A stretch of 35,307 nt of DNA from the NCBI RefSeq assembly GCF_937910335.1, contig NZ_CALEMX010000242.1, forward strand, positions 1 through 35,307, given 5' to 3'. The number at the start of each line of letters is the position of its first letter. Position 1 is the first letter of the stretch. The notes beneath the pieces are model-generated. The model had not been told where the DNA came from. It saw only the letters and a list, made by a program, of their open reading frames with translations, and did no database searches. Source of the stretch: an uncultured Gimesia sp. Lineage in GTDB: Bacteria; Planctomycetota; Planctomycetia; Planctomycetales; Planctomycetaceae. Positions 1 to 11,709 of the stretch are shown piece by piece. A program made the translations under genes and the position numbers.

Positions 1-1628
1 ATTTCACGTTGAGTCTACTAATCCGCTATGTGTGGCATCTCTCCCGAAAAGAATTTCTCAAGAAAAATCTGATCTATCTCACAATTTCCGGTTTATGGTT
101 GCTTACCATTTTGGTTATTTTGATCTTTCATGACCTGATTCCCCAATCTCCTGGTCGGCTGGAATTGATTCTCGGTATCTCAGAATTCTGTGTCATCCTG
201 AGAGGTCTCTATGAAACGATTATTTTAATTCGTCGCGTTTCATCCCGCGGCTGGAATCCTGCCTTAATTGTTGTCGGTTCCTTTCTGGTTTTGATTTCGA
301 TTGGAACAATCCTCCTGATGTTTCCCTCAGCTCGCGCACAAGATCCTGCTGCGACAACGACCCAGGGGGCTCCTTTTCTTGTCGCATTATTTACTTCCAC
401 AAGTGCCAGTTGTGTCACAGGATTGATCGTGGTCCCTACCGGGACTTACTGGAGCAGAACCGGTCACACCATTATTATGTTTCTGTTTCAAATTGGTGGC
501 TTGGGAATTTTGACATTTGGTGCTTTCTTTGCCGCCGCTTTTGCGAAGACGATGCAAATCCGTGAGAGTGTCACATTCAGTGAGATGCTGGAATCTCATC
601 AACGGGGAGGCGTGAGACGCTTGCTATTGGCGATTCTGGGAATCACCATCTTTACAGAACTCACTGGTGCTTTCTTTTTGTCAGGCCTCTGGCCAGAGCT
701 TCCCTGGCATGATCGTATCTATCACAGTTTATTCCATTCGATCAGCGCCTACTGTAACGCAGGTTTCAGTTTGATGAATAATAATTTCATGGGCATGGGA
801 CATCATTGGCAAATCTCGATCGTCATGCCGGCCTTAATCATCATTGGTGGTCTTGGATTCGTAGTAAATTATAATTTTTTGCTGTATGGAATCACCCATT
901 TCTCAAACATGACGGTGCGAAAACCGTTATTCAATCATCCTACTCAAAAAGTCAGGCTTACGATTTCGTCACGCCTTGTATTTCTGTCAACGATCTTTCT
1001 GCTGGTCGGAGGCACCCTTGGTCTCTATCTACTTGAGTCAATTCATCCGGAAAAAGACGTTTCTTCCTGGGAGTTATTAAATTCGGCCTGGTTCCAATCT
1101 GTTACATTCAGGACAGCGGGTTTTAACACTGTTGATTTAGGGGCCTATCAACCACAGTCGAAATTATTTGCCATTTTACTCATGTTTATCGGAGCATCTC
1201 CCGGCTCAACGGGGGGAGGTGTCAAAACGGTTGTCATCGCTCTGGCCTTACTTTCTGTCTGGTCTCTACTTAAAGGTAGAGATCGCGTAGAAATCATGGG
1301 GCGCACGATACCCCCTAACTTGATCAACCGTTCTTTAACTATTATTTCATTAGGTATGCTGGTCTTAATGTCTTCAACGCTGCTAGTTGTATTATTCGAA
1401 AACAGACAGGATATCTTTCTGGATCATTTGTTTGAAACGACTAGTGCCTTCGCCACAGTGGGAGTTAGCACGGGGATCACATCTGAGTTAACAACACCTT
1501 CGCAATGGGTCATCATCATTACGATGCTCATTGGAAGAGTAGGACCACTTACGGTTATGATTGCACTTTCTAATCGCGGACCTTCCTATAATTATAGATA
1601 CCCAGAAGAAAGCATCCATTTAGGTTAA
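1..1628 (+). CDS. trkH: TrkH/KtrB-family potassium uptake channel subunit (5' end may lie outside the window)
   Basis: Multi-TM protein with TrkH/KtrB pore-loop motifs (TSTSASCVTGL, SISAYCNAGFSL, SVTFRTAGFNTVDLG, SPGSTGGGVKT, FATVGVSTG). ORF track starts at a TTG at 9, but the frame is open to base 1, so the true start is uncertain. Confidence 0.9.
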   Translation, partial: FTLSLLIRYVWHLSRKEFLKKNLIYLTISGLWLLTILVILIFHDLIPQSPGRLELILGISEFCVILRGLYETIILIRRVSSRGWNPALIVVGSFLVLISIGTILLMFPSARAQDPAATTTQGAPFLVALFTSTSASCVTGLIVVPTGTYWSRTGHTIIMFLFQIGGLGILTFGAFFAAAFAKTMQIRESVTFSEMLESHQRGGVRRLLLAILGITIFTELTGAFFLSGLWPELPWHDRIYHSLFHSISAYCNAGFSLMNNNFMGMGHHWQISIVMPALIIIGGLGFVVNYNFLLYGITHFSNMTVRKPLFNHPTQKVRLTISSRLVFLSTIFLLVGGTLGLYLLESIHPEKDVSSWELLNSAWFQSVTFRTAGFNTVDLGAYQPQSKLFAILLMFIGASPGSTGGGVKTVVIALALLSVWSLLKGRDRVEIMGRTIPPNLINRSLTIISLGMLVLMSSTLLVVLFENRQDIFLDHLFETTSAFATVGVSTGITSELTTPSQWVIIITMLIGRVGPLTVMIALSNRGPSYNYRYPEESIHLG

Positions 1629-1700
1629 GTTAAGATCTAAGTAAACGAAAAATTCAGCGACACTTAAGACCATTTCATCATCTGTGGGAGAAACGATCCA

Positions 1701-2390
1701 GTGATAAAAGTAGCAATCATCGGGCTAGGACGATTTGGAATAGAACTGGCCAGAAGTCTGGGATCCAGCAAAGTAGAAGTCATTGCGATTGACAATTCTG
1801 ACAAGCTGGTCAACGAAGTCAAAGATGAGGTCGCCATTGCAGTCCGTCTGAATTCCACAGATGAAATGGCACTCAAGAGTCAAGAAATTGACAAAGTAGA
1901 TGCCTGTGTCATCTCGATTGGTGAGAACTTCGAAGCAGCCTTATTGACGACGGTGATTGTCAAAAAACTGGGCGTCCCCAAAATCATCTGCCGAGCTCAG
2001 TCGAAGTTTCATGCCGAAATTTTCATGCAAATTGGTGCCACAGATGTGATTCAACCTGAAGTGCAGGCGGGAGCACACCTCGCTCGATTGCTGGCAAACC
2101 CCCATCTGGAAGATTATCTGCAGGTGGGCGATGGGTATACAATGATTGAGCTTTTATCACCTCACGAATTTGTGGGGAAAAATCTGACCGAACTGAGTCT
2201 ACGCTCTAAATACTCAGTTAACGTCGTCGCCGTCCGCAAACGAAATTCCGAAGCAATAGAAAAAGCAACGGACAAGATTTATACGACCGATTGCGTTCCA
2301 CACCCGGATTATCAGATTCAGGAATCGGATATCTTATTAATTATCGGAAAGGATCAAGATCTGGCACGCCTCCCTACCAGCAATACTTAA
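1701..2390 (+). CDS. trkA: TrkA/KtrA family potassium uptake regulatory protein (RCK_N + RCK_C)
   Basis: N-terminal Rossmann motif (VAIIGLGRFGIELARSLGSSKVEVIAID), length of a single RCK unit, directly downstream of trkH. Confidence 0.9.
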   Translation: MIKVAIIGLGRFGIELARSLGSSKVEVIAIDNSDKLVNEVKDEVAIAVRLNSTDEMALKSQEIDKVDACVISIGENFEAALLTTVIVKKLGVPKIICRAQSKFHAEIFMQIGATDVIQPEVQAGAHLARLLANPHLEDYLQVGDGYTMIELLSPHEFVGKNLTELSLRSKYSVNVVAVRKRNSEAIEKATDKIYTTDCVPHPDYQIQESDILLIIGKDQDLARLPTSNT

Positions 2391-2495
2391 TCATGGCGCA
2401 TGTGATTCTACTCTGACAGTTTAATTTGCTCTCTTCTCACAAAGGCTGAAGAACCAGAGGGAGTCCGAGTTGAAACCTCCGCCTGAGGTGTAAGA

Positions 2496-3983
2496 TTAAG
2501 CCCAATCCCTGGATCGTTCGACTGCTTTCTGCCAGCGTTGATACAATTGATCGCGTTTGGTAGATTCCATCGCTGAATGATATTCCGCATCGAGTGCCCA
2601 GTTCCGGGTGACTTCCTCCTGATCCTGCCAAAACCCGACTGCCAGACCCGCCAGATAGGCGGCTCCCAAAGCCGTCGTTTCATGAACGACGGGCCGTTGA
2701 ACTGGAACATCTAACATGTCTGCCTGAAACTGCATTAACAAATTGTTAGCGGCAGCGCCGCCATCCACCTTCAGAGTTTTGAGTTGAATTCCGGAATCCT
2801 GTTCCATCGCGTGCAAGACGTCACAGCTTTGATATGCCAACGATTCCAGAACAGCGCGAGCAATATGCTCCTTCGTCGATCCCCGGGTCAAGCCGATGAG
2901 AGTGCCGCGGGCGTTTTGATTCCAGTAAGGTGCCCCTAAACCGACAAATGCTGGCACAAAGAAGACATCGCCTGAATCCTCGACTTTCGCTGCGAGTTCT
3001 TCGACTTCAGGTGCTGACTTGATGATTTGTAATCCATCGCGTAACCACTGGATTGCAGCACCGGCAATGAAAACAGATCCTTCCAGACAATAAGTGACTT
3101 TTCCATTAATGCGCCACCCAATCGTGGTTAACAGTCCATTACTGGAAGGGACTGGCTCTTCGCCTGTATTCATTAACATGAAACAACCGGTTCCATAAGT
3201 ATTCTTGGCTGCGCCCGATTCAAAACACCCCTGGCCAAAAGTCGCCGCCTGCTGATCACCGGCAATGCCTGCAATTTTAATCGGCGCCCCAAACAATTCG
3301 GGTGTCGTCTCTCCATACACTTCACTGGAATCTTTCACTTCCGGCAACATACAACGGGGAATATCAAATACCGCTAACAATTCGTCATCCCAGTCATGAG
3401 TGTGAATATTGTAGAGCAGAGTCCTGCAGGCATTACTCGGATCGGTGATATGCACCTTTCCACCCGTCAATCGCCAGATTAAAAAAGTGTCGATTGTTCC
3501 CATTAGAATCTTGCCAGCCTGGGCCTGGCTTCTCAGGCCCTCAATTTCATTCAACAGATACTCAATTTTGCTGCCGGAAAAGTAGGCATCAAGGACCAGC
3601 CCGGTTTTCTCACGGAATAATGTTTCATAACCCTCCGCTTTGAGTTGATCGCAGCGTGCAGCCGTCAAGCGGCTCTGCCAGACGATGGCATTCGAAACCG
3701 GCTTTCCCGTCTCACGATCCCAGAGCACAATCGTTTCGCGCTGATTAGTGATTCCAATGGCGGCAATGTCTGCAGGCTCGGTACCTGACTGCTGGATCAC
3801 TTTTTGAGCTGTTGCTAACTGGGAATCCCAGATGGCATCCGGATTATGTTCAACCAGTCCCGGAGAGGGAAAAATCTGCTCGAACTCTTGCTGCGCGGTG
3901 GCTTCAATCTGCCCTTGATGGTTAAACAAAATGGATCGGCTGGACGTCGTTCCCTGATCGAGGGCCAAAACATATTTTGTCAT
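2496..3983 (-). CDS. glpK: Glycerol kinase
   Basis: FGGY kinase: [91 protein letters not shown]. Confidence 0.97.
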   Translation of the reverse strand: MTKYVLALDQGTTSSRSILFNHQGQIEATAQQEFEQIFPSPGLVEHNPDAIWDSQLATAQKVIQQSGTEPADIAAIGITNQRETIVLWDRETGKPVSNAIVWQSRLTAARCDQLKAEGYETLFREKTGLVLDAYFSGSKIEYLLNEIEGLRSQAQAGKILMGTIDTFLIWRLTGGKVHITDPSNACRTLLYNIHTHDWDDELLAVFDIPRCMLPEVKDSSEVYGETTPELFGAPIKIAGIAGDQQAATFGQGCFESGAAKNTYGTGCFMLMNTGEEPVPSSNGLLTTIGWRINGKVTYCLEGSVFIAGAAIQWLRDGLQIIKSAPEVEELAAKVEDSGDVFFVPAFVGLGAPYWNQNARGTLIGLTRGSTKEHIARAVLESLAYQSCDVLHAMEQDSGIQLKTLKVDGGAAANNLLMQFQADMLDVPVQRPVVHETTALGAAYLAGLAVGFWQDQEEVTRNWALDAEYHSAMESTKRDQLYQRWQKAVERSRDWA

Positions 3984-4140
3984 CTACATCTCCCGGAGTT
4001 GGATACGAGTGAATGGATTTCTTGTATAGATCGTTGCTGACTGATTATCTATCATCTTCACATTAAGTAAACCACTCGTAGTTCTCAAGGAAATCTTGTG
4101 ATTTCTTCTGAATCAAGAAACTGTTGTTTATAACGGCGCA

Positions 4141-4184
4141 TAAAAAAACTGATGGCAAGAGAATTCATTTCTCAAGCCATCAGT
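4141..4184 (-). terminator. Rho-independent-like terminator downstream of amt
   Basis: 9-bp perfect arms ACTGATGGC (4148-4156) / GCCATCAGT (4176-4184). The + strand A7 run (4142-4148) reads as a U-tract on the minus strand just after the hairpin. Confidence 0.75.
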
Positions 4185-4252
4185 CAGTCACACTTTAAGT
4201 ACCTCCTGCAAAGTACCAGTGTTTTCAAATATCACTTTTCAGAAAATAAGGC

Positions 4253-5611
4253 TCAGTGATAAGCCTGCATTCCATGTTCGGACAGGTCCAAACCCTTTAA
4301 TTCGTCTTCTTCGGAAACTCGGAGTTGTCCGATGACTTTCAAGAATGAGAAGAGGATAAACATGGTTACAAACGCGTAAACAGGTATCACAACAGAACCC
4401 AGAATCTGGACTCCCAGGTTGTAGTCTCCAAAGATACCGGTGGCAACTCCGCCCCAGATGCCGCAAAGACCATGCACGGGGAAAGCACCGACGGGATCGT
4501 CGATTTTCAGTTTTTCCAAGGCAAGAATTCCAAATACAACAAGTAGTCCTGCAATACCACCAATGGCGATTGCTTCGATATTAGTCACGCTGTCACAATT
4601 GGCAGTGATTCCCACTAATCCAGCCAAAACACCATTCAATGCCATCGAGATATCGGGTTTGCCATACATGAGCCAACCCAAAATCATCGCTGCGACACCA
4701 CCGGTGGCCGCGGCTAGAGTGGTATTTGTCGCAATTAACATCACTGCATTTGTATTGTCTGTTCCACCGAATGCTAACTGACTTCCAGGGTTAAATCCGT
4801 ACCAGCCGACCCAGAGAATGAATACTCCGAGAGTTGCCTGTGCGATATTATGTCCGGGGATGGGAACTGATTTTCCAGCTTTGAATCGTCCAATCCTTGG
4901 TCCTAAGACAATGGCACCAGCCAGACCTGCAAAACCACCCACGGCGTGAACCACAATGGAACCCGCAAAATCATAGAAGCCCATGGCGTCTAACCATCCA
5001 CCGCCCCATTTCCAGTAACCACTAATCGGGTAAATAATCCCAGTCAATATAATACTGTAGATCAGGTAAGAGCTGAACTTCATACGCCCGGCAACGGCTC
5101 CGGAAACAATCGTAGCGGCTGTTGCTGCAAAGGCGGCCTGGAATAAAAAGTCGACTTGGGGATGTAGAACTCCAGGACCGGGATCTCCTGCCTCACCAAT
5201 CCCAAACTGGGCGAAGCCAAAGTACCCATTACCACTATCACCGGGATACATCAATCCATAGCCTACGGTGTAATAGATTAAAACGCCGGCACAAACATCC
5301 ATGAGATTCTTGAAGAGAATATTGATTGTATTCTTGGAAGAGTTAAACCCTGACTCAACCATAGCAAAACCGGACTGCATAAACAGCACGAGAACTGCAC
5401 ATAGAAATAACATACTGTTATCGAGTGCATAATATAGCTCAGACAATGAAAGTTTGGGGGCTTCTTCCACTGCTGTAGTTGTTTCTTCAGCCGCTTCGGC
5501 TGCCGGTTTTTCTGCGGTTTCCGGCTCGTCAAAAGCCAAAGTCGGTTGTGAGAACGCTAAAATAACGACCAGACTAGCCGTTAATCCTGTGAGCGCATGT
5601 TTCCAGTTCAT
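4253..5611 (-). CDS. amt: Ammonium transporter (Amt family) with N-terminal signal-like segment
   Basis: Amt motifs: MVESGFNSSKNTINILFKNLMD, GSIVVHAVGGFAGLAGAIVLGPRIGRF, WVGWYGFNPGSQLAF, HGLCGIWGGVATGIF. Hydrophobic N-terminus followed by an Ala/Glu-rich linker. Confidence 0.96.
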   Translation of the reverse strand: MNWKHALTGLTASLVVILAFSQPTLAFDEPETAEKPAAEAAEETTTAVEEAPKLSLSELYYALDNSMLFLCAVLVLFMQSGFAMVESGFNSSKNTINILFKNLMDVCAGVLIYYTVGYGLMYPGDSGNGYFGFAQFGIGEAGDPGPGVLHPQVDFLFQAAFAATAATIVSGAVAGRMKFSSYLIYSIILTGIIYPISGYWKWGGGWLDAMGFYDFAGSIVVHAVGGFAGLAGAIVLGPRIGRFKAGKSVPIPGHNIAQATLGVFILWVGWYGFNPGSQLAFGGTDNTNAVMLIATNTTLAAATGGVAAMILGWLMYGKPDISMALNGVLAGLVGITANCDSVTNIEAIAIGGIAGLLVVFGILALEKLKIDDPVGAFPVHGLCGIWGGVATGIFGDYNLGVQILGSVVIPVYAFVTMFILFSFLKVIGQLRVSEEDELKGLDLSEHGMQAYH

Positions 5612-5741
5612 TTTTGATGCAAACCTTTCCCGGAGTCTAAATCACTCGCTGTTTTACTTGTTGCTTTCAGATCCAATAAATCTGATAGAGACCCCTAATC
5701 ACCAATCAATAAGTTGAGCACTTTTTGGTGAGAAGTCACAA

Positions 5742-5757
5742 AGCAAAGAGTGTGCCT
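5742..5757 (-). promoter_or_regulatory. Candidate sigma54 (-24/-12) promoter for amt
   Basis: Minus strand reads AGGCACACTCTTTGCT. Against TGGCACGNNNNTTGCW it keeps GG-N10-GC spacing and differs only at positions 1 and 7. About 130 bp upstream of the amt start codon. Confidence 0.6.
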
Positions 5758-5928
5758 CAATGCTGTTTCAGGAAAGGTATCATGCTCTTATCATGTTTAA
5801 TTTCAGTATCTTATGACATCGCATAATAAATTAATCTGGAGAAGATTCGACATTGGCGTCGCTTTCTGTTGCGGGTTATTCAGGCAAAATAAACCAGGCC
5901 TGCCTTTCAATTAAGCACAGAATTTCCG

Positions 5929-6042
5929 TTAAAAACTCTGAACTGTGAAATCATGGCTTCCATTCTCATCGACGACCTTCATTTCAATAAACCGTGCGAT
6001 CATCTCGCGGGCCAACTGAGAGACTTGATCCCTATCCAACAT
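5929..6042 (-). CDS. Candidate small ORF, 37 aa: MLDRDQVSQLAREMIARFIEMKVVDENGSHDFTVQSF (in-frame ATG extension possible to 6075)
   Basis: Below the 60-aa cutoff of the ORF track. Protein-like, mixed charged/amphipathic composition, located in the amt-groEL1 gap. No strong Shine-Dalgarno seen. Confidence 0.35.
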   Translation of the reverse strand: MLDRDQVSQLAREMIARFIEMKVVDENGSHDFTVQSF

Positions 6043-6260
6043 GGGGCAGAGACCAAAACAGGATAGAGATTTCATTCCGATGAGTCGCTGCCAACTTGGC
6101 AGTCTGAGATCACAATCTGAAAGAAGGGGATTTCATAAATCATTATATATCTGTCTCTTACAGACTGTGATTTCAATTGGCATGATGATTGCTTTTAGAG
6201 TCTGTGATGGTCGGGGTACAGGTATGACCCTGCCAACTTTGTTGTATTACACCTAACGTA

Positions 6261-6309
6261 CTCACACGCCGACCTGCATTTGATTTGCAGGTAGAGTTAA
6301 TCGTGTGAG
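6261..6309 (+). promoter_or_regulatory. Nested inverted repeats in the groEL1 leader region
   Basis: Outer arms CTCACACG (6261-6268) / CGTGTGAG (6302-6309); inner arms CCTGCA (6273-6278) / TGCAGG (6286-6291). 57 bp before the groEL1 start. Confidence 0.45.
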
Positions 6310-6357
6310 ATATCATCGTGGTCATGGACAAATTTATTGGCCATTATTGCTGGTTGA

Positions 6358-8088
<1,731 letters not shown>

Positions 8089-8229
8089 TAATACTGGGAA
8101 TCCTGTCTGGGATGACCACGAAGTCATAACTGACTTTGCTTTGTAACAATCAACATCGTTTTTATCCGGGAACTGATCCTGGATTCACATATACAACAAG
8201 ACTAACTGGAATAATCGGGAGTTAACACA

Positions 8230-8520
8230 ATGGAACTGAATCCCCTTGATGACCGTATCGTTATTGAACCCAATATTGCCGAAGAAACAACCGCCGGTGG
8301 TATTGTTCTTCCTGACGCTGCTCAGGAAAAACCCCAGAGCGGCACTGTTGTCGCTGTCGGACCTGGACGACTTCTGGAAAGCGGCGAACGTTGCCCGGTT
8401 GCCGTCGAAGTCGGAGACGAAGTTCTCTACGGTAAATATGGCGGAACAGATATTGAAGTCAGTGGCAAAGAAGTAAAGATTTTACGCGAGAGTGATATTC
8501 TTGCCAAAATCATCAAATAA
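8230..8520 (+). CDS. groES: Co-chaperonin GroES
   Basis: PLDDRIVIEPNIAEETTAGGIVLPDAAQEKPQSGTVVAVGPG, VGDEVLYGKYGGTDIEV. Confidence 0.98.
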   Translation: MELNPLDDRIVIEPNIAEETTAGGIVLPDAAQEKPQSGTVVAVGPGRLLESGERCPVAVEVGDEVLYGKYGGTDIEVSGKEVKILRESDILAKIIK

Positions 8521-8682
8521 AAATTGAATTGTTATCGGAACACCAGTCAGTCATTTCAATCGTTAACTGCGTTTCAATGCCTGTCTGCCTGAAGAATCCA
8601 ATCCAAACAACATAATCACGCAGGGGTGACCGGAGAAATCCGATCAATTTTTTGTTCCTGTTAAACAGAGGAGTTTATAAGC

Positions 8683-10302
8683 GTGGCAAAGCAACTATTA
8701 TTTGAAGATTTCGCACGTGCCAAGCTTCAAAAAGGCGTGCAAACCATCAGCAAAGCTGTAGCAATCACAATGGGTCCCACGGGGCGCAACGTGATCATCG
8801 ACAAAAGCTTTGGAAACCCAGTGGTAACCAAAGACGGTGTTACAGTCAGTAAGGAAGTTGATGTTGAAGATCCTTTTGAAAACATGGGCGTAAAACTGGT
8901 TAACGAAGTTGCTTCCAAAACCAGCGATGTGGCCGGTGATGGCACAACAACTGCCACCGTTTTAGCTCGCTCAATCTATCAGGAAGGTTTACGAGGATTA
9001 TCCTTGGGAGCCAATCCCATGATTGTTCGCCGTGGAATCGACAAAGCTGTCGAAGCAGCTGTGGCAGCCATTGAAGACCTCGCAAAACCGGTCACGGCAA
9101 AATCGGAAATTGCCCAGGTCGGTGCGATCTCGGCAAACAACGATTCTGTCATCGGTGATTTAATTGCCGATGCCGTCGAAAAAGTGGGTCGTGATGGAGT
9201 GATTACCGTTGAAGAAGGCAAAGGGAATGAAACGACCCTGAGCTTTGCTGATGGGATGCAGTTCGATAAGGGATACATTTCCCCTTATTTTGTAACTGAC
9301 ACCGAAGGCATGAAGTGCATTCTTGAGGATTGCTACATTCTGATTCATGAGTCAAAGATTTCCGCTTTGCGGGATCTGGTACCACTACTGGAAAAAGTTT
9401 CGCAGACCGGTAAGCCTTTATTGATCATTGCTGAAGATGTTGAAGGCGAGCCTTTAACTGCTTTGGTTGTCAATAAATTACGAGGTGTGCTTAATATCGC
9501 GGCTGTAAAAGCTCCCGGTTTTGGAGATCGTCGTAAATCCATGTTAGCCGACATTGCCGTGTTGACTGGTGGTATTGTCATTTCTGAAGACCTGGGCATC
9601 AAGCTGGAATCGGTTGAATTAAGTCAGCTTGGTCAAGCCAAGCAGATTGAAATCACTAAAGATTCCTGTACCCTGATCGAAGGTGCTGGAGAAACCGAAG
9701 CCCTGCAGGCACGTGTTGCCCAGATCCGTGGACAACTGGAAAAAACGGATAGTGAATACGATCGCGAAAAATTCCAGGAACGGCTCGCCAAACTGACTGG
9801 CGGCGTGGCGATTATTTCTGTAGGTGCTGCAACCGAAACAGAAATGAAGCAAACGAAAGCCCGCATGGAAGATGCTTTACACGCAACTCGTGCTGCTGTC
9901 GAAGAAGGAATTCTTCCCGGTGGTGGAGTGGCACTTCTCAGAGCTATTGAAGCCGTTGAACAGGTCAAAGGCAAAAACAGTGACGAAAAGATTGGCATCA
10001 CTATTGTCGCTCGTGCTTTAGAAGGTCCGATTCGTCAAATTGCAGAAAACTGTGGAACTGACGGTGCTGTGGTCGCTGATGAAGTGAAACAACTTTCCGG
10101 TTCCAAAGGCTATAATGCCAATACTGGCGAGTACGTTGATATGTACAAAGCGGGAATTATTGATCCTGCCAAGGTCGTAAAAAACGCCTTGAAGAACGCC
10201 GCCTCTATCGCAGGCCTGATGTTAACCACGCAGGTTCTTGTCACAAACAGTGACAGTACCGAAGGTGGTAAACTGGCTGATGTCGAAGGAAGTGTTCGAT
10301 AA
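8683..10302 (+). CDS. groEL: Chaperonin GroEL (paralog 2, no GGM tail)
   Basis: Full GroEL motif set ([79 protein letters not shown]). C-terminus [22 protein letters not shown]. Confidence 0.98.
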   Translation: MAKQLLFEDFARAKLQKGVQTISKAVAITMGPTGRNVIIDKSFGNPVVTKDGVTVSKEVDVEDPFENMGVKLVNEVASKTSDVAGDGTTTATVLARSIYQEGLRGLSLGANPMIVRRGIDKAVEAAVAAIEDLAKPVTAKSEIAQVGAISANNDSVIGDLIADAVEKVGRDGVITVEEGKGNETTLSFADGMQFDKGYISPYFVTDTEGMKCILEDCYILIHESKISALRDLVPLLEKVSQTGKPLLIIAEDVEGEPLTALVVNKLRGVLNIAAVKAPGFGDRRKSMLADIAVLTGGIVISEDLGIKLESVELSQLGQAKQIEITKDSCTLIEGAGETEALQARVAQIRGQLEKTDSEYDREKFQERLAKLTGGVAIISVGAATETEMKQTKARMEDALHATRAAVEEGILPGGGVALLRAIEAVEQVKGKNSDEKIGITIVARALEGPIRQIAENCGTDGAVVADEVKQLSGSKGYNANTGEYVDMYKAGIIDPAKVVKNALKNAASIAGLMLTTQVLVTNSDSTEGGKLADVEGSVR

Positions 10303-10361
10303 TTTCTGAAATTTACTGAAATTCGTCTCATTGAAATTCGGTATAATTTATATGATATCAG

Positions 10362-10393
10362 ACGGGCCGCCGTAAAATGGTGGCCCGTTTTTT
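10362..10393 (+). terminator. Rho-independent terminator after groEL2
   Basis: ACGGGCCGCC / GGTGGCCCGT stem (one G-T pair) with a short loop, followed by a T-run (gttttttt). Confidence 0.85.
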
Positions 10394-10479
10394 TCAATTC
10401 TAATGGAACAGCTGAAATCAGAAATTTCACCAGCGCTGGATTGGTAAATTTCAAAACCTTTAAAGACGAGTTGTGATCA

Positions 10480-11622
10480 ATGGCATCGAAACGCGATTAT
10501 TATGAAATTCTCGGTATATCGCGCGAAGAGACCAGCGTTGAAATCAAGAAGGCATACAAGAAACTGGCGCTGGCGAATCATCCGGACCGCAATCCGGGTG
10601 ACGAAGAAGCGATCAAACGTTTCAAAGAAGCTGCAGAAGCCTTCGAAGTTTTGAATGATGACAATAAACGCGCTCACTACGATCGCTATGGGCATGCCGA
10701 TTTTGGGGCGGGGGCAGGTGGTAGTCAATTCCATGATGCCTCAGATATCTTCAGTGCTTTTGGAGATCTTTTTGAAGGCTTCGGATTCAAAGGCTCCTCT
10801 CAACGGGGCAGAGGCAATCGCCCGAAACAGGGAGAAAGCTTGCGTACCAGTCTCCAGATTGATCTTTTGAATGCTGCTTCTGGCTGTGAACGGGAAATTA
10901 ATATATCGCGTAAGGAAACTTGTGAAACCTGTCACGGCTCGGGCGCAAAACCGGGTACGGAACCTGATGACTGCGATTACTGTGGCGGGGCAGGACAGGT
11001 CGTGCAATCTCAAGGATTTTTCCGAGTTCAGACAACATGCCCGCGCTGCCAAGGTGCAGGCAAAGTCATTTCGGATAAATGTACTGACTGCCGTGGGGAA
11101 GGGCGGGTTACCAATGACGTTGACTTGGACATCAAAGTACCACCGGGTATCGACAATGGGATGCAGCTTTGTCTGAGAGGCGAAGGAAATCCAGGTTTAA
11201 ACGGAGGTCCGCGGGGAGATCTGTATGTTGTGATTGGCGTCGATGAGCACCCTTTGTTCCGACGTCAGGAACAGGAACTCAGTTGTCATGTTCCTATCAC
11301 ATACACTCAGGCAGCCTTGGGTGCAGAGATCGAAATCCCGACATTGGAAGGACGACACGAACTGAAAATTCCATCAGGAACTCAACCTGGTGAAATCTTC
11401 CGCCTGAAAGGTCTGGGAATGCCAAATCCACACGGTGGTGGTCGCAAAGGGGACCTGCATGTCATCATCCAGATTGATGTACCAAAGAAAATTTCAGAAC
11501 GTGAAGAAGAATTACTGCGAGAGTTAGCAGAAGTTGAACATGCAGAAGTTTCTTTACACCGCAGCCCCAATCGAAATTCGTTTCTTGACAAATTAAAAGA
11601 ATACTTTACACACTCAGATTAA
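10480..11622 (+). CDS. dnaJ: Molecular chaperone DnaJ
   Basis: J-domain with HPD (NHPDRNPGD), four CxxCxGxG zinc motifs (CETCHGSG, CDYCGGAG, CPRCQGAG, CTDCRGEG). Confidence 0.97.
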   Translation: MASKRDYYEILGISREETSVEIKKAYKKLALANHPDRNPGDEEAIKRFKEAAEAFEVLNDDNKRAHYDRYGHADFGAGAGGSQFHDASDIFSAFGDLFEGFGFKGSSQRGRGNRPKQGESLRTSLQIDLLNAASGCEREINISRKETCETCHGSGAKPGTEPDDCDYCGGAGQVVQSQGFFRVQTTCPRCQGAGKVISDKCTDCRGEGRVTNDVDLDIKVPPGIDNGMQLCLRGEGNPGLNGGPRGDLYVVIGVDEHPLFRRQEQELSCHVPITYTQAALGAEIEIPTLEGRHELKIPSGTQPGEIFRLKGLGMPNPHGGGRKGDLHVIIQIDVPKKISEREEELLRELAEVEHAEVSLHRSPNRNSFLDKLKEYFTHSD

Positions 11623-11709
11623 TAATGATCAGAGTGTGTTCGTTATAAATACTCCCTTTTGTTTCTCTCATACACAAACTGTTTAAAACAGGTGCGACAG
11701 GTTGGAAGA

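Noticed and set aside
2408-2710. ORFs overlapping the glpK 3' end
   Set aside because: Alternate-frame reads over a clear glycerol kinase gene, with no family motifs.
8621-8656. CGGA-GAAA-TCCG then T6 between groES and groEL2 as an attenuator
   Set aside because: Stem is only 4-5 bp and the T-run is offset by several bases; not strong enough to call.
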